Shown here one piece after another: positions 32,261-33,665 of a DNA stretch of 33,665 bases. Each line of letters begins with the position of its first letter. The stretch's first letter is position 1. Source of the DNA: Comamonadaceae bacterium PBBC2 (GTDB lineage Bacteria > Pseudomonadota > Gammaproteobacteria > Burkholderiales > Burkholderiaceae_C); NCBI GenBank assembly GCA_002255935.1, contig NKIO01000041.1, forward strand, positions 1 to 33,665, given 5' to 3'. The position numbers and the translations under genes are program-made. The notes under the pieces were generated by a model. That model was given only the letters and a program-made list of their open reading frames with translations. It had not been told where the DNA came from and searched no databases.

Positions 32261-33520
32261 ATGTCTACATCCCCCGACTCTCCCGTCCGATCCGAAATCT
32301 CCATGCCCTGGCTGACCCTGTTTACCTTGGTCAGTGCGTTCGCCCTGAGCCAAGCTTTTCGTACCGTGACGGCCATGATGGCGACTGGATTGCAGCAGGA
32401 CTTCGGTCTATCCGCGCAGGCATTGGGATTTTTTGCGGCTACCTTTGCCTTCTCTTTTGGGTTGAGTCAGTTCGCCGTTGGGATCGCTCTGGATTTTTAT
32501 GGACTGCGCCGTACCTGGCTTTTCACCTTCCCCCTGGCCATCCTGGGTGCCATTACCTCTGCGCTGGCACCCAACTACACCGTACTGGTGATGGGCCAGG
32601 TCTTGGTCGGCATGGGTTGCTCGCCAGCCTTCGTGGTGTGCACGCTTTTTATTGCAAGGCGCTTCCCCGCAGAGCGGTTTGCTGCGATTTCAGGCATGGC
32701 TATGGGGATGGGGGGGCTCGGGCTGGTGCTCACGGGCACTCCATTTGCGTGGCTCATTGACGTGAGTTCTTGGCGCATGGGGTATGCCGTCTTGGCGGGG
32801 CTGGCCTGCATTTCTTGGTTGCTGGTCTACCGGCAATTGCACGAGGGTGTCGCCACAGCGCATCAGCGTCCGGAAAGTCTGGGGCATGCCTTGCGCGGCT
32901 TTGGGGCTCTGCTGTTGCTGCCCCAAACGGTGGGCATCCTGGCACTGGCTATGGTTACTTACGCCTCATTCCTGACGCTGCGCGGTCTCTGGCTAGGACC
33001 ACTACTCATGCACCGCCATGGAATGACGCTGGTCCAGACCGGCAATGTGGCCCTGGTCGTTTCATTGCTGTCCTTGTTCACGCCCGCGATGTTTGGCCAC
33101 TTCGAACCTGGCCCGGCCCGGCGAAGGCTATGGATCATGCGCGCGGTATTGGCCATGGCTACGGTCCTAACGCTGATGGCGTTTCTGCCGCTGGTTTGGG
33201 TGGATGTTGGCGGAATGGTGGCGCTGGCGGTGCTTTCTGGGGCCGGCATTCTGCAGTACGCCAACGTGCGTGCCTCCTACAGCGCCGAAATGAGCGGGCG
33301 CGCCATGTCAGTCTTCACCATGGCCATGTTTCTGGGTGTTGCCATCGTGCAGAGCCTGAGCGGCCTTGCGGCCTCCTGGTCACTGGCCTTGGGGCAAGAT
33401 CCGTATGCCGGTGTCATGGTGAGTGTGGCGGTTTTGCTGGTGCTGGGCGCACTGGCGTTTCGCCTGCTGCCGGTGGCGCGGCGTAACTACTCAGCTCCCA
33501 ATGATTCAAATCGAGAATAA
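32261..33520 (+). CDS. MFS transporter
   Basis: The 419-residue product has about twelve hydrophobic segments and MFS marks: GLSAQALGFFAATFAFSFGLSQF for helix 2, then GIALDFYGLRRTW, the loop 2-3 motif (GxLxDRxGRR variant), and VLVMGQVLVGMGCSPAFVV and RRFPAERFAAISGMAMGMGGLG, typical of helices 4-5 with their linker. Substrate is not readable; organic-acid or peptide-like compounds are possible given the divergent exported hydrolase. Start ATG 32261 has no good RBS. The 3' end is 49 bases before the start of an IS66-type transposase gene. Confidence 0.9.
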   Translation: MSTSPDSPVRSEISMPWLTLFTLVSAFALSQAFRTVTAMMATGLQQDFGLSAQALGFFAATFAFSFGLSQFAVGIALDFYGLRRTWLFTFPLAILGAITSALAPNYTVLVMGQVLVGMGCSPAFVVCTLFIARRFPAERFAAISGMAMGMGGLGLVLTGTPFAWLIDVSSWRMGYAVLAGLACISWLLVYRQLHEGVATAHQRPESLGHALRGFGALLLLPQTVGILALAMVTYASFLTLRGLWLGPLLMHRHGMTLVQTGNVALVVSLLSLFTPAMFGHFEPGPARRRLWIMRAVLAMATVLTLMAFLPLVWVDVGGMVALAVLSGAGILQYANVRASYSAEMSGRAMSVFTMAMFLGVAIVQSLSGLAASWSLALGQDPYAGVMVSVAVLLVLGALAFRLLPVARRNYSAPNDSNRE

Positions 33521-33569
33521 ACGCGTGAATTCGTCACCGCTATGAAATAGTGAGCGACAATCGCCCGCA

Positions 33570-33665
33570 ATGCAAAGCCTGCCCGACCTCAGCCAACTCA
33601 GCCACGCGCAAAAGGACGAAATCATCAGGTTCCTGTGGGCCCGGCTGCAAGAGATTACCCCCCAG
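33570..33665 (+). CDS. IS66-family transposase, N-terminal fragment (continues outside window)
   Basis: The frame from ATG 33570 stays open to the window end, 32 codons. It begins MQSLPDLSQLSHAQKDEI and continues IRFLWARLQEI, matching the coiled-coil N-terminus of IS66 transposases (LPDLSQLTHAEKDxLI). The element's left end should lie between the MFS stop at 33520 and about 33560. GTGA and TCAC in this interval (33526-33538) form a small palindrome but I could not define a terminal repeat. The family call depends on a short stretch. Confidence 0.6.
   Translation, partial: MQSLPDLSQLSHAQKDEIIRFLWARLQEITPQ

Overview
The window looks like a chromosomal accessory segment of a betaproteobacterium, most likely Burkholderiales, family Comamonadaceae (Rhodoferax-like). 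The reasons are gene content and codon use (GC-rich third positions, HPF/RaiA protein, DUF2721, DUF2062, NhaR-type LysR), plus a dispersed hairpin repeat of a kind I associate with this family. This placement is inference from protein character; no search was run. Incomplete insertion sequences lie at both window edges: the 3' end of an IS630-type transposase (1-166) and the first 32 codons of an IS66-type transposase (33570-33665).

Layout. 1-3110: an IS630 end cutting off a P-loop kinase gene, a frameshifted AraC/GyrI regulator coupled to a GyrI-like protein, an SRPBCC/AHSA1 protein and a small exported protein, all on the minus strand. 3300-7400: EamA exporter, DUF2062 membrane protein, TerC, an NhaR-type LysR regulator, a ribosome-associated HPF/RaiA protein and an overlapping 56-residue membrane protein. 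7420-12600: an S66 LD-carboxypeptidase divergent from a four-gene Dpp/Opp-type ABC importer operon that lacks a binding protein. 12784-13233: a DUF2721 protein, then about 500 bases without a convincing gene. 13732-24462: a five-gene cluster that looks like a DNA-modification defence island. 24742-27244: an SDR oxidoreductase, two GNAT acetyltransferases and a VOC protein. 27363-29970: a LytS/LytTR two-component pair, below a CocE-type exported hydrolase (30168-32111). 32261-33520: an MFS transporter.

The most interesting part is the cluster at 13732-24462: a PLD-SNF2 helicase fusion, a Schlafen-AlbA/GHKL protein, a 1213-residue Eco57I-type adenine methyltransferase, an SMC/OLD-like ATPase, and a small DUF4276/TOPRIM-like protein translationally coupled to that ATPase. 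It recalls the helicase-plus-methylase part of class 1 DISARM, but no drmA, drmB or separate drmC is present, nor any BREX pglZ/brxC. It may be a restriction-like system with a PARIS/OLD-like ATPase-nuclease module attached. The methylase has its own AT-rich upstream region with three tandem 10-bp TGACA repeats and an 8+8 inverted repeat, which suggests separate control of modification.

The second notable signal is a 56-nt element present five times with identical length. Its 3' end forms a 5-bp stem with a 7-nt loop whose base pairs covary between copies. Each copy lies downstream of a gene in that gene's sense orientation, so it behaves like a mobile or amplified 3'-UTR hairpin element.
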